DNA from: Hypomesus transpacificus
Lineage: Eukaryota > Chordata > Actinopteri > Osmeriformes > Osmeridae
Direction: 5' to 3'
DNA: 64,000 bases
Assembly: GCF_021917145.1 (NCBI RefSeq)
Contig: NC_061071.1
Span: 7,086,080 to 7,150,079 of the forward strand
Shown: positions 1 through 12,336 of the stretch, piece by piece
Layout of the letters: every line of letters begins with the position of its first letter
How positions within the stretch are numbered: position 1 is the stretch's first letter
Program-made: the position numbers and the translations under genes
Notes under the pieces: generated by a model
Databases searched by the model: none
Seen by the model: only the letters and a program-made list of their open reading frames with translations
What the model was told of the DNA's origin: nothing

Positions 1-1319
1 AATATGCAGCAAAAAAATGTTTTATTAAAGTTTTGCTGGCCATATGGGGATAACGCGTTATCTCATGCACTAATACCTGCCTGTGGCCTGTCTATTAGTG
101 CATGCCCGTCTGGCTGGTAGGATAGTGTTTTCTGATTGGATAGCTGAGACCAAATTCTGGGCTGGACAGGAAACGGAGACGCGTAGCGTGCAGTGGCTCA
201 CTCAACAATCCTGGGAGAAAAGAATGGGAAGAGAATGGGAATGGGAATTTCAATGTACAAAGTATAGTGTTAACTAAGTACACAGGCAAGGCGGCGAGCT
301 CAGGATAAATACCATGAAGACAGTGGACAATACAGTTGTTCAGATTGAATATTAATACATGTGCTTTATTGTTTGATATTCCAAATCCGCGATATTCAGT
401 AACCTTCCACTGGAAAACAGGAGGAGCCGCGTTGATTCCCATTTGGCTGTAAGTAGACTTTAAATTTATCTCTTACTCGAATTGACCAGATTTACTTTTG
501 TTTTGCCTTTTGAAACTGATTACGGAGATAACTACTGCATGTCTTCTCTTTGCAAACATGTGTCACAGAATATGTGAATCTCCAGCATATGTGGTTATGG
601 CCAGTGTCCCCGCGGGTAAAAGAGATAGGTCGGATTGCTATATCGGCTAGCAATGCTCTTGAAAATAAATGACCAAATGATCCTAGTTGTAAATAATCTC
701 CCTCTTCAATGTTACAGGTATTTTGTCCAAAGGCAATGGAAATATAGTCGCCTTGAAAATACCGACAAAAGCTTTGCCTCTATGCGGCCATTGGAACACT
801 CCTTTTATTGGGAGAAAGGGTGTGAAGCGACGGGCTGACTCGAGACACTATCCATGTTTACCTTTGTAACCCTTATTTTATTCGCTTATAGCTCCGTACA
901 GTATGGTAATTGCTGCACCCTACCTTCAGCCTATTGTGTCAACCCGTGTTTATTATATTTAAGGCTAGCACAGATGCTGATGTTTGTGACTGTCAGTAAT
1001 GAAAATTGTATAGCCTACATTTGGCAAATAACTTTGATCGCGTTACAATATAAGGGTTTCTTCATTTGAAAAAGTCAGAAGGACAAATGTTAGGCTCCTA
1101 GTAGTAAGCTAAAGAACAAATCTTCAGTCCACACCCTAATTTCAGGCAGTGGGGTACTGCATCCCAATGATCGATGCATTATGTCAGAAATATAAGTCGA
1201 GGAAATGTAACAATTGCATTCTTAAATGTTCTCATATTTACAGGAACAAATACGCACATATTGGATAAAACGCTAGTTTTTAACTACCTGCCTGATTGCT
1301 ACGGTGAGCTACTTTTGTA

Positions 1320-1510
1320 TCCACTGCCAGGCAGCTAGCTCTCTTTGTTGGATGACGTAGGGCGCAGATTGGCTACTGTAGTTAATTTGACCACTGGCTA
1401 TCTCGCACTCTTAAGCAGAGGCTACGCTGCCTCGAGCCAATAAAGAAACAAAGCAACGGCCGGTTGCCACTCGGGGCTACGTCTGTTGAATGAGGATGCT
1501 GTTATCTCTT
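1320..1510 (+). promoter_or_regulatory. Possible promoter-like cluster (weak)
   Basis: A CRE-like TGACGTA (1353-1359), an inverted CCAAT box (GATTGGCT, about 1368-1375) and a direct CCAAT (1437-1441) lie within 90 bp. CpG-containing sequence and a possible donor (TTGTAAG) follow near 1510. This could be a promoter feeding 5' UTR exons of raph1, but no transcript evidence exists here and each motif is common by chance. Confidence 0.15.
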
Positions 1511-4500
1511 GTAAGAGGTTTAAAATCGGATGCTCAGAACAAGCTCAGTGGCAGAGTTGTGGTTTAATGCATAATCCATTTACACCCAGCCTCTTACAGG
1601 CAGAGCAGGGTGGACACTGCTGCTTTCAGATACTGTGCTTCTGGCATACAAAGGCCCATCACAGTTCACAGAAAAACATACAGAAGTGTGCAGCCTTGAC
1701 TGGGGTTCACTCCCAGTTCCAGACACACAGACATTAACACTGTAAAGTTAATGACCCTTCATTGACCGTGGAGTTCAAAGGTCACCCGTAGAGGAACGAA
1801 ACAGCTATGCCCACTGTCTGTGCCATATGGCCCCAGGCTCTCGCCAGGCAAACATGTGCTGCCTGTACGTTATTTGTTCTGTCAGGGCTGAGCAAAAAAA
1901 GAGGTTTTTGATGGCATTCTCCTTCAAAGGCAGAGCAGTTGTCCCCAGTGTGTTTTGCGTTTGGCAGTTTTCTGAAAGGCTCGCAAGTGTGATGCTGATA
2001 AGAGGTGGCACCTTATATCAGTTTGACCAGAGTGTCCAACGTTTTATGGTTTTACAGTAGATAGTTTGTTACTGACTGAGGCAGGAATGCCGTGTTTTCT
2101 GCTCGGGAGGAATGAGGAACCCAGCAATACTCAAACAACTGTTCTTGTTTTGAGTGAACTCAGTGGCTGCCAGTGTGGCAACGTCATAAGATCCCATATG
2201 ACCCGACCAAGGAAATCCATTCATAGAGCAGTTGAAATTGGACAATAACGAGGGGTAGAAAGGGAGTTTGCAGCAGATGGTTTTACCATTTGCTCATAGC
2301 AAGACAGAGAGTAGCAGGAGTCGTGGGTCGAATTTCATTGTCTTGCCAGAAGCACAGTTGAAGTGAATGCATAAGTGAGGCTTTGTAAACACCGCAAGGT
2401 AGAAACTTTTTTTTTACCAGAACAACCAGTATTGAGTTAACAGTATACTCAAAAATGATCATGCAGCAAACTGAATGAAAATGGCTCTTATCAAGTCGTT
2501 CGAAAGCATTTTTCTGTCGCTGTGTCATACTAGTCATGAGCGGCCTCAGTTCTTTCTATAGGCAGGGTTCTTCAAGGCTGACACAGCTTGGCTTTGTCTC
2601 AAGGAGGCTGTATGAACAGCTCAGTCATGGTTTAATGTTTCCACTGATGGAGGAGAAACATCTGTCAGGAACTGGTCACTTCGGTTCCTTGTTTTCCCCC
2701 CCTTCTCGTTTCAGAGGGAGACGTAAGCGTTTGGAATGCTTCGCCAGCTTCAAGACAGAGAGGCTGGAGAAGAGAGCACATTCAGTACCAAACAGCAACA
2801 CGCAGCAGATGCTGAACTACTTACTGCACTACAGGGCTGCCCTATTTTCTGCCAGAAATTGCCTCTGCTTCTTGTTTTGGCTCTCACTATTGTTCTGAAT
2901 AAAGTGGGGTGGAGGCTGGTCACAGTTGGGATGGTCGCTGCCGTAGTGCTGTGTGTGGGGTGAACACTAGTCCTAATGGGACAAGGGGGGAGGGAGGATC
3001 TGTCTGTTCAAGCAGCCATGTCCCAGGGCATAAGGCTGAGTCACACAAAAGAACCCAGCACGGAGATGGTGTAGATTTACCTGGGCTTCTGTTACAGCCA
3101 GGGGTGGAGGGGGTAGGGGTGGAGGGGGTAGGCCTGGCCTGGTGTTGGGGCATGAAAGAGAGGACCTTCAGGCATCCCAATAACATACCAAGACAGGGAG
3201 CCTGAGAGATGAGGGGAAGCTGATATGGGTGTCTTTGATAGGAGGAAATTCTGCCCTGAGGAGTGGGGCAGGGATGTGAAGGGGGTGTGAAGGGCAGACT
3301 AGCACCATGGTACCCAGTGTATTGTCACGTTCCTATTCCAGGACAGGTGGTGCACACCACAGGGCATGTACTCCCTGGACCTGGGTGCCTTCGTCTCTGT
3401 AACTGGGTGTGGGGTTTGTTCCTTTACACTTGCCGTAGCACATGGTTCTTGTCTCTGAAGGCCCTTGTTCCTGTAGCATTTTGATGACCTTTGATGACAG
3501 CTGCAACTGCCATTTTGGAACAAAGACAGCCAAGCTGCCCGCCCTGCTGTGCCTCTCCTAGATGGAGGAAACGTTCCCAGATAACCTTAAAGCTCAGGAC
3601 CCCACATCCAGTCTCTCAAAGGGTTGGCCCAGTTCCTTACAGATGGCTATCCGTATACTAATAACCTGTGAGTTGATTTCCGTCGAACGGAAAGCAAATG
3701 GGGTCTCTTGCCCCAATTGTTTTGCGGTGCTCCTCCACCCAGCAGGAGGAGTGTGTGTGTGGGCCAGGGGGCCCGACAGGTGATGTTCTCAGATGGTTGG
3801 AAAGCTGGTGGATGTGCAGGCGCTCTGCCTCGTCTCTGTCTCTCTGCTATTTGATCGGGCAGAAGGAGGTCACCCGCCCTAGACTCTGCTTAGGGGAACA
3901 CATCTGGGTCCTCGTGCCGCTGACGAGGAGGCCTTGAGCAGTGCGATGCAGACTGCCAACCAGATGAACAAGGGGGAAAACACTCTTTTCGACAGCAAAC
4001 TTGTTTTAATCTGATATGTATTATCCTATCTAAACCTGTTTTCAGTTGTCTCTCTCTCCCTCTTTATCTCCCTCTTTCTCTCTGTAAGCAGCTTAGGTAG
4101 TTATTAATCAATAGCATGATAAGACAATGGCAGGTGGCTGGTTTTGACAGTGTGTTTGTGTCCTCAAAGACCCCCTTCTGTGAGTACTGTGCAGATGGTC
4201 TCTGCTGTGGTCACTCCTGTGGTCCAATCAGTGTTGACATAAGGATCATGTGACAGGAAATGATGCTCCCAGTGGAGTTGGAGACAAGTGTTCCACAACC
4301 TGTCATGGTCTAATCTCCCTCCTTGGCAAAATGTTAGTGGCATGAACTATTAAACAAAGTCACTGCTGTCGTTTCCTTTCAAACCATGCACCAGTACTAC
4401 ACTATTTGATAGTGCCGCCTGTGGTTTGGTGTTAACTTTCTAATAACTCTAAAACAACAACTTTTAGGGGAGAATTCCAGTCCAGTGGGAGATTTCACAC

Positions 4501-7122
4501 TGGAATTCCAGTAGGGGTGTCATCGGTGAACTGCACAGAGGCTGTAAGAGTATAGTGATTTATTATAGTCGGCTGTCCACCCGTTAAAAGGCCCTGTTAA
4601 AACTCCAACCATGACAGGGATCAGCGGTCAGACTGATGAATGAGCGACAGAGACAGACGGAGATTTAGCAGGTTATGTATGGCTTCAATAAGTCAACACA
4701 CGTCCTCCTCAGTGATGTGACCCCGTACCACCGTCATAAAAGTAGGCTGAAGTGGACTGAGACAGGGTTCTAGGTTTGAAACTCCTGCATTGCATCTTCT
4801 TGTTGTCGATTCACCTAAAGACACTGAGGGCACAAGGGACGCCTGTCCAGCCTTTTCCAGAGGACTTCCTGTCTGGGCACCTGGTTCCTCAGGGAGGGGG
4901 CCCAGGTGCTGTCATCCAGCCCAGTCTTGGTTCCTTCCCCTGACCCTTCTTGTCCTCTCTGACGTCCCCTCGACAACAGCCTGTGTTGGTCTGTCAGCTG
5001 GCCAGGATAGCCATCATAGTCTTCCTCCTTGGTGCTCTCCTCTCCAAGAGTTCAGCTTGTTCTCATGGAGCACGGACGGCCTGTGTGTGGAGCGTACGCG
5101 AGGGTCTCTGATGGAAAGGCACGCGAACGTGCCTGTGTGTGTGACTCTCTCTTGGGATGCTTGTGTTTCATCATAATCGGGGCAGATTTAGCTCAGTGCA
5201 CCCGCTCACCCCGCTGTGAACAGCCCCCTCCCGTCTTCCCTGTTTATCTGACCCCAGAGTTTGTGTTTGTAGCTCTGTTTTCCTCCGAGTGGTCTCTGCC
5301 TCACATTCCATTCAAGTCCTCAGAGAAAACGTCCTCTTCTCCTCGGAACACGCCGGACTCATTTCCGTGGGGTCCCTGGCGGGATCATTCAAAACTCACC
5401 ATTGTCTCTGTTTTCATCTTCTGTGTTCCATCGTGTTGGGTTATTCTGTTTGTGTGTGGGGCACGGAGAATGCGTGTCGGTGAAGATGCATTCTTCAACT
5501 TCTTGAAGAATTCGATTTTTGAGTTTTCGGAGTGCAGCTGCTGGATTGGGTTAAGCAGCGTGTCGTTGCATTCAGTCCTGCACCCTATCACCCGACTCCT
5601 ACTGGGAGAAACCACATAAGTTGCCTTCTGAAAATGGATGTCTTAAAGGTATGGTATCCCCATTACAGCTACTGGGATAGAGCTTTTCTTTCTAGACGTA
5701 TAGAATAGACAGATTTCTGCTGAGGCCACTCAACGGACTACTAAAGGAGTTGGACGTAGGCCTGTTTCTGTCACATTGCCCATGCTGAACAGAGCCAAGA
5801 GTCTGGAGGGTGAGCCACCAGCACTGGGCTCAGAGCAGAGCCCTTGGCCAACGTTTCCTCATTCATCTAGCTGCCAACCTCAAGGACAATTATTGGACTG
5901 CTGAGGTTGTGAGAGGAAGAGCTGACAAGATAGAGAGAAATGGCGGAAGCTTAGGGGGAGGGGGAGCAACCTGGGGGGTAAGGAAAGGAAGATGCTGGAG
6001 TCAGGCTTGGTTATTTTACGGGCAACCAATGTCATTTGAGAGTGTTCACATCGAAACTTTGAGGGGGGTCCTTGTTCTTTCCCACATGTTTTGCCAAGGT
6101 GTCAGAGCTCTGGAACAGTCTATACCAATTACTCACCCTGTAGTGTGAGTGTCCGTGTGTTTTTTTGTTTTGAATGTGCTCGCCCATGTGTGCTAGTGTG
6201 TCAAACTGAAAGCTAGACACATGACTGTATGGCTCGCCAGCGCATAATCTCTTTGAGTAATACTGTGAACCTAGTCATAACAGTGTGAGTCACCCACAGG
6301 GCTGACTGCTAGGCTAATCTACTTGGCTTCTCTGATCTTTGGTGTGTAGTGATCCTGATTACCCGTCCACGTGCCAGATAACTATGCCTCAAGGGCGGAC
6401 TCCAGATCAGCCTCCAAGTCTGTCAGCCAGCCCCCTGCTTGGCCATCAGAGAGTCACTAGCTGATCTTGAGTCAGCCAACATTGATCCTAGTTTGAAATC
6501 CGTTCAGAAGATTCTGGAAAGCTCTCGAAGTTATGCCTGTTTATGCCCTGAAAGGTGACAAAGGGTTATTCAGAGAAAGGTACCTGAACCAGCTTTAGCT
6601 CAGGTTCAAAACAACCCAACCGTTCTTCCCTGTGTGAGAGCAGATTCCGGCGTGCATTACCCATAAAACCCTGCCAGCCAGCCGGCCAATGAGGCTTGCC
6701 TTCGTCAGATCTCCCGGGTCACCGTGGGAAAATTCCTGACTCGGCGTATCCCCTAATTCCAACCATGTGTGGTTCTCAGTGGAGCATCGCTCCAGGACGG
6801 GACCATGGAGAATCCCACTGAGGAGCAGGATCAGGTCCCCCCTAATCACCTCCAGACCTCACCCTGGGAGAGCGCCCTCTAAACCAGGCCCTCGGTGCCC
6901 CTGGCTGGCTGGCTGGAGGGGTCAACATCATAAGGCCCCCTGTGTAGTTTGGACAGATGGACCATTGTGGGAGTATAGGAACTGGATGTGTCCGTCTCTA
7001 TGAGGGGACCCTACTTATGGTTGTTTGGCTAAGCATAACCTCGCTCATTTTAAAACGCTTGTTCATTAATGTCGTCCCCGATACAGTAGATGCATCATTT
7101 AAACAAGCCCATCTGTATACAT

Positions 7123-7144
7123 ACACACACACACACACACACAC
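7123..7144. repeat. (AC)n microsatellite
   Basis: An uninterrupted AC dinucleotide run. Many similar CA/GT tracts occur across the window; this one and the longest are listed separately. Confidence 0.9.
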
Positions 7145-8637
7145 AAAGCATATAGATGCTTATCATTGATCTATGCAATATTTAAACATCTTTTAAACAT
7201 CCATGCATACTTCCCCACAGCTCTCACAGTTAAGACCGACTTGCTCACTTTGCCTGGTCTTGCAACAGCGCCACGCTAATCAATACTAATGCACCAACCG
7301 TCCAAGAGTTGGCGGGGGAGCTCACCTATCGATCCAGCAGCCTTCCTCCCAGCAACAATCAGGGTCACAGCGAAGGCCTTATCTGGTTTTAAGACTAGAA
7401 GATGCTGTTTGGTGCTTCTGATCAATAACTACAAGGTTTCAGTGGGTCTGCTCGCTTTGTTCAGACTCTTTTAGGGTTTGTTCTTATTTTGGTCGGGGGA
7501 ATCTGATGTCATGGACAGATAATCGCCTTGATTGTTCTGCCTCTCAGGGCAGTCTGATAGCACCTTGGGTTGTTGCCTAGATGGGATGTCGGCAGAGGAA
7601 ATGTGTGCAAACACATGGAGGATGGTATCTGATGTGGACTGAATGGACTGACTCTGAAAGGATGAGCGACGGATGGCAACACGGATCTGATCAGAGCTTT
7701 AGTTAGGAAGCTGTCAAATGGGATCTGCACTGGAGTTTTTTTTTCTCTCTCCCCAAAGTACACTGAAACACTCCCTGTTGCTTGAGTTTTTGGGGGGATT
7801 TTGTACTGTACAGTGTGTGTGTGTGTCCTGGTTTTCTCTCTGCCTTCCGAGTCATAACAATCCCGGCCTTTATTTTCCTGTGACTTCATCACCTCCCCTG
7901 CTGTCTACGCTTGGGCTCTGCTACAGGCCCCCTTTCCCACTTCCTGCTCTGACAGGAAATGAGCATCCCAGTTGGATTTCTGTTCATGCAGGAAGTGTGG
8001 GTGGACAAAGGACACACCTGTATCCCATAGAGATTGGCCCAAACAGGAGGCAGTGTTTCCCCTGGATGTGGGCAGGCCTAAACGAGTGGCCACACCAACA
8101 CCCTCCAATTAAGGCCAGTTCCTTTTAGGGAGGTTAAAACAATCATGGACATTCGTACATCATGGAAGGGACTGATGTGTGGGCAGAAAGTGAGGGATGG
8201 ATTGACATTGTAGATTAGTTGCGTAAAGGTTGCAACCGTGTGTGTGCGTGTGTGTGTGTGCGTGCGTGCACGCGTGTGTTAGAAAGAGAGTGAATGTGAA
8301 TATGAAATGTGCATGTGTAGGCTCCAAGACTGCGCCTGCAGCTGTGCATACCCACTTGTCACGTCCACGGTCGCTCCACCGCCAGCACGGTGATTGATAC
8401 TTTCTATCTGTGCAAATTTCACTGGGGAAGGACTTTAATCTTGCATAGTAAACTGAGCTGAACAATTGTATCAGATGCACAGGCGAATGTGTGCCGCATG
8501 AGACAGAGAGAGAGACATACACACACTCACACACAAACATTCTTCAAATTATGAGCCACATGCTGTTGTGTGGACAGACAGTCTGCACAGTTGCCACAGA
8601 GGCGACAGCTGACTGTGGCCAGCTGGGTTAGCGAGCC

Positions 8638-8760
8638 TTCACAGCTAGCCACCACAGCTAGCCTCCACAGCCAGCCTCCACAGCTAGCCACCACAGCCAG
8701 CCTCCACAGCCAGCCTCCACAGTTAGCCTTCACAGCTAGCCACCACAGCTAGCCTCCACA
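8638..8760 (+). repeat. 12-bp-unit minisatellite
   Basis: About ten tandem copies of a unit close to CACAGCTAGCCT, alternating with CACAGCCAGCCT and CACAGCTAGCCA. Translation in any frame gives only low-complexity peptide. It is non-coding. Confidence 0.85.
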
Positions 8761-9512
8761 GGTCAGGGGAGCAGAGGGTAGATATCCTGGAGTAGGGACC
8801 AGCGTTGAGATAAACACCAAACACTGGCCTGGAATCATAGTAGGATGTGTACTGAGCAAGAGAACAATGCTTAGTGAACCATGCTGCTTACTTGAATAAC
8901 TTACTACCATATGACTCAGCTGTTTTTAGACTATGATTCATTAGGGTTAAATTTATGAGTCGACATTTGCGGTTATGGTGATTGATACGAATCTCACTGT
9001 GTGGGGTAAATCTTTTGTAGCAGACTGTGGTAGTGATTCATCACCTCAATGCTTGGAATGTGAGCCCTGAGGTGTTCATGCAAATAACACTCAGAAGTTG
9101 CACGAGTCTTGGTTCCGATGAGCCCTGAGTTTTGGTTTGTAATTCTGACTCATGTCGTGCCCGTCAACTGGTACAAGGGAGATTTTCACTGTTTTTGTCT
9201 CAGGATTGAGCGTGTGTGAAGGTGTGTGCTTCCTTTGTCTCTGCGGGCTCTTCTTGTTCTGGCTTACAGGCTAATCCCCTGCATTCTTGTGACAGTGAAA
9301 TTTGGCAGTGCGCTGTCGGCCGTTCTGTGGGCTTTCTCTGCGGCCGTGGTAGAACGCGCTTATTGATCCCCGGCTTCCATTTTCTCACTGAGTAATGGTC
9401 CTCAGCCAGGCTGAGTTTCAAGCCCAGGGTTTGGTTTCATCGCTAGGAAATAAAAATAGACAGTAAATCAAATCTGACGTCCGTGTTTGTCTGTGCTCTC
9501 TTCCTCTCTCAG

Positions 9513-9594
9513 GGGATCAAAGCTGTGGAAGAGTGGTGTGGGGCCTTCATTTGACCTCTGACCTGAGAGGGGAGAAGGGAGATCCACTTCTGAG
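9513..9594 (+). other. raph1: Candidate 5' UTR exon of raph1
   Basis: An 82-nt block is bounded by a strong acceptor (a pyrimidine run ending TCTCTCAG) and a strong donor (GAG then GTAAGA). It has no useful ATG frame. The raph1 start codon lies immediately after an acceptor at 19148, so at least one upstream non-coding exon must exist, and this is the best-looking candidate. It is inferred from splice signals only. Confidence 0.3.
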
Positions 9595-9819
9595 GTAAGA
9601 TTATACAGGTATAGTGTGTGTGTGTGTGTGTGTGTGAGTGAGAGAGCGAGAGAGAGTAGGATCCCCTTTTCAAAGCCTCTGGTTGATTCCGGAGCTCCCT
9701 CTCATATCTTAGCGATAGATGGGACCATCAGGCGGTCTCTTTATCTCTCCATTCATTCCCAGTCAAAATCCACCCCGTTCAGAGGAATATCCCATGTTTG
9801 TTTTTCCATACGACAAGCA

Positions 9820-9905
9820 CACGCGGCGAACGCCAGGGAAAGGGCGGCGGGCGTGCAGAGAACACGCGGCGAACGCCAGGGAAAGGGCGGCGGGCGTGCA
9901 GAGAG
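9820..9905 (+). repeat. 43-bp perfect tandem duplication
   Basis: Two adjacent 43-bp copies (9820-9862 and 9863-9905), each starting CACGCGGCGAACGCC and rich in GGGCGG-like sequence, appear identical. They lie in otherwise non-coding DNA. Confidence 0.85.
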
Positions 9906-12240
9906 CGACGCCTAGACAGCACGCCTCCATGAGCTGAACTCGTAAATCGAGGCCAAATGAAAGAGGAGTTTTTCAGGCGAGGACCTTGTCAGCGGGCCCT
10001 CTTTTCGGAGGGAGATAATTCCAGGCTAAAGTAGAACCATGTGAGGGTGTACTGGACTGGAATGGTGCGGGAGACGCCACAGGGGGCAGTGGAGAAGTTC
10101 CTCCTTCTGTTCCAGGAAGTAGAACCCCCCTCGGCAGTAAAAGTCACAAGGCTGTTCCTGTTATTTCCTGGTCTGCCGTTTGTGGTATCCCCCCCCCACT
10201 CTCCTAATCACCTTACTGCCTCACTGTCTGGTGTGCTGTGCGTGAAGGCTAGGGCCACAGACGTGTATGAGTCAGAGGAGAGAGAGTATAGGGAACACCG
10301 GGAGAGGAAGCAGGACGGTTGTGTTTGTCACTCTGTGTTAGAGAGACCTATATTCATCCTGGTAGAATGGCCTACATTCACTCTGGAATGGTTGAGTCTT
10401 GCGGCCTCCGTGCCGTTCAGGAGCAGGGGATTTAAAGAGGGTTTTATATAGGAGACGAGCCTCACGCTGTGCTGTCACTCAGTCTGAGCGCGTGTGTGTG
10501 TAAGAGCCTGCATGCCTGCACGCCACAACAGCAATAAAGGCTTGTGTTTTCAAAGACGCACACGAACGCTGTGTTTCTGCGTTTTGGCTACACAAGAGGC
10601 CAGTTCGTGTGGGTGTCTTTGGGTGTGTAGAAGTTGGATGAGACTGTCAGTAATATAACCAGCCCGTCTGTGGATGTATAGATGACAGGTAGACGAACGT
10701 CACAAATATAGAGCGTGACAAAGGCACGGGCCTACCCAGCGTTGACACCCACGAGCATATGTCGTTGTTCTTTGGGGTTTCCATAGCGACAGCGCTCTGC
10801 ACAATCAATGTGTCTTCTTTTTTTGTGGCGTGTCCTTGAAACTCTATCCTTTCCCCTGTGTGGTAAGAGAACCTGACTTGGCATTTGAAGAGGAGACCCT
10901 TAGGAGCCGCTGTAAAGGAAGGGATGAGCGGGGTGTGTGTGTGTGTGTGTTGGGTGGTGGTACCCACCACCCACAGGGATGGGTTGGCGTTCCAGAATAC
11001 CAAGAAAAGGAAGTGTCGTGTGCAGGTCGCCGGGCTAGGCAATAACACACATAGAAAACACAGAAACAGTTGCCAGAGGATGGATAACAAGGAGGCCTTG
11101 AGCCCCGGGTCCTTGTAGGCTCGCTGTGGCCAGCTGCCGGGGTCAGAGGTCAGGGCTGGGCCCTCCGGAGCGAGGCGCTGGCAGCACAGCCAGAGAGGCT
11201 GCTGGGAGCTGGGGGGGGGGGGGGGGGGGGTTTGCCGTAAAACATTCCCAGCTGCTTGTGTGTGTGTGTGTGTGGGGGGGGGGGGGTAGTGTGTGTGCTC
11301 ATGTGCCGGGCAGGTGTTGCTTGGGCACGAGCAGCCTGCCCACCGTGTCCCTCCCTCCCTAACAGGTGGCAGCAACAACATGGCTGACTGACAACACCGA
11401 GGAGACAGACCCAGTTAGAGAAAGGCTGCATGCACTCACACTAAACACAGGTTATTTACCCTGGGGTAGCTGTGCAGTTACTACTGTTTTAAGTGTGGGT
11501 GGGTGGGCGTGTGTCGGTGGGGTGCATTGTTATCTGCACCACTGCCCACTGCTGGAGCCCACCTGGGACCCCGTGAAACCTGATCGCCACAGGAAAGAAC
11601 TGGAGTATCGATTTCACGTTTGGCCCAGTGCCCTGAAGGGTGACAGGAAAACCGACATATCTGTGTGTGTGGGTGTGTGTGTGTGTGTGGTTTAGAGAGT
11701 GTATTCTCTCTCAGTTCTCCTAAATGTAGCGATAAAGCTTAATGAATAGCCCCTTTCTCTCCACATGGAAAACGTCCAATATGAAAATCAATTTAGGCGC
11801 GATATTTGCCTCCCCGACTTCTGAACAACAAGCAGATGTTTGTCCTCTGTCTGACAAAATACACATATCTCAGTCATTACGAGTCGCATAAAGATTAACT
11901 TTTTTAATGAGCGATCATCCGTGAATATTGAACCAGCGGTTGGCGTGGAACATGTCATCGTGGGCATCGTGGGTGTCCTGATTTGCATCCAAGCTGACTG
12001 GCTGGCTGGGTTCCGAGGGAGACGGGGGGAGGGATGGGGGGGGAGACGGGGGGGGGGGGAGCGGCCTGTTACTATGGAGAAACCTGCACCACAGTCACCA
12101 GCTGAGCTCTGGCTGCCTCCGGGTGGGAATGTGTCAGCTGGTCAGCCTGCTAGCCCCCTTCCTCTCCTCTACCTCATTCTCTCCTTTCACTCTGTCCATA
12201 TCTCTTTATAGCCGTCTGCCTCCTTTGTCTATCTTTCAAT

Positions 12241-12242
<2 letters not shown>

Positions 12243-12322
<80 letters not shown>
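12243..12322 (+). repeat. (CT)n microsatellite
   Basis: About 40 uninterrupted CT dinucleotides inside a wider pyrimidine-rich zone that extends to about 12715, where CCCTCTGCCTCT units recur. Confidence 0.95.

Positions 12323-12336
<14 letters not shown>

Larger units (their letters stand above)
1..9512. other. Gene-free upstream/5' intron region
   Basis: No coding exon was recognised on either strand. Open frames here are short and lack family similarity, and none has paired splice sites with matching phases. The stretch holds scattered short repeats, including a perfect 14-bp palindrome at about 48-61, (AC)n near 7123-7144 and a 12-bp-unit minisatellite at 8638-8760. It could be intergenic DNA or the first intron of raph1; the sequence alone does not settle which. 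Confidence 0.5.

Noticed and set aside
48-61. Perfect 14-bp palindrome GATAACGCGTTATC
   Set aside because: It is expected by chance at this length in 64 kb and has no associated feature.
2920-3205. Short opposing open frames around 2.9-3.2 kb
   Set aside because: Low-complexity Gly/Val or Pro/Thr peptides with no splice sites or family similarity.
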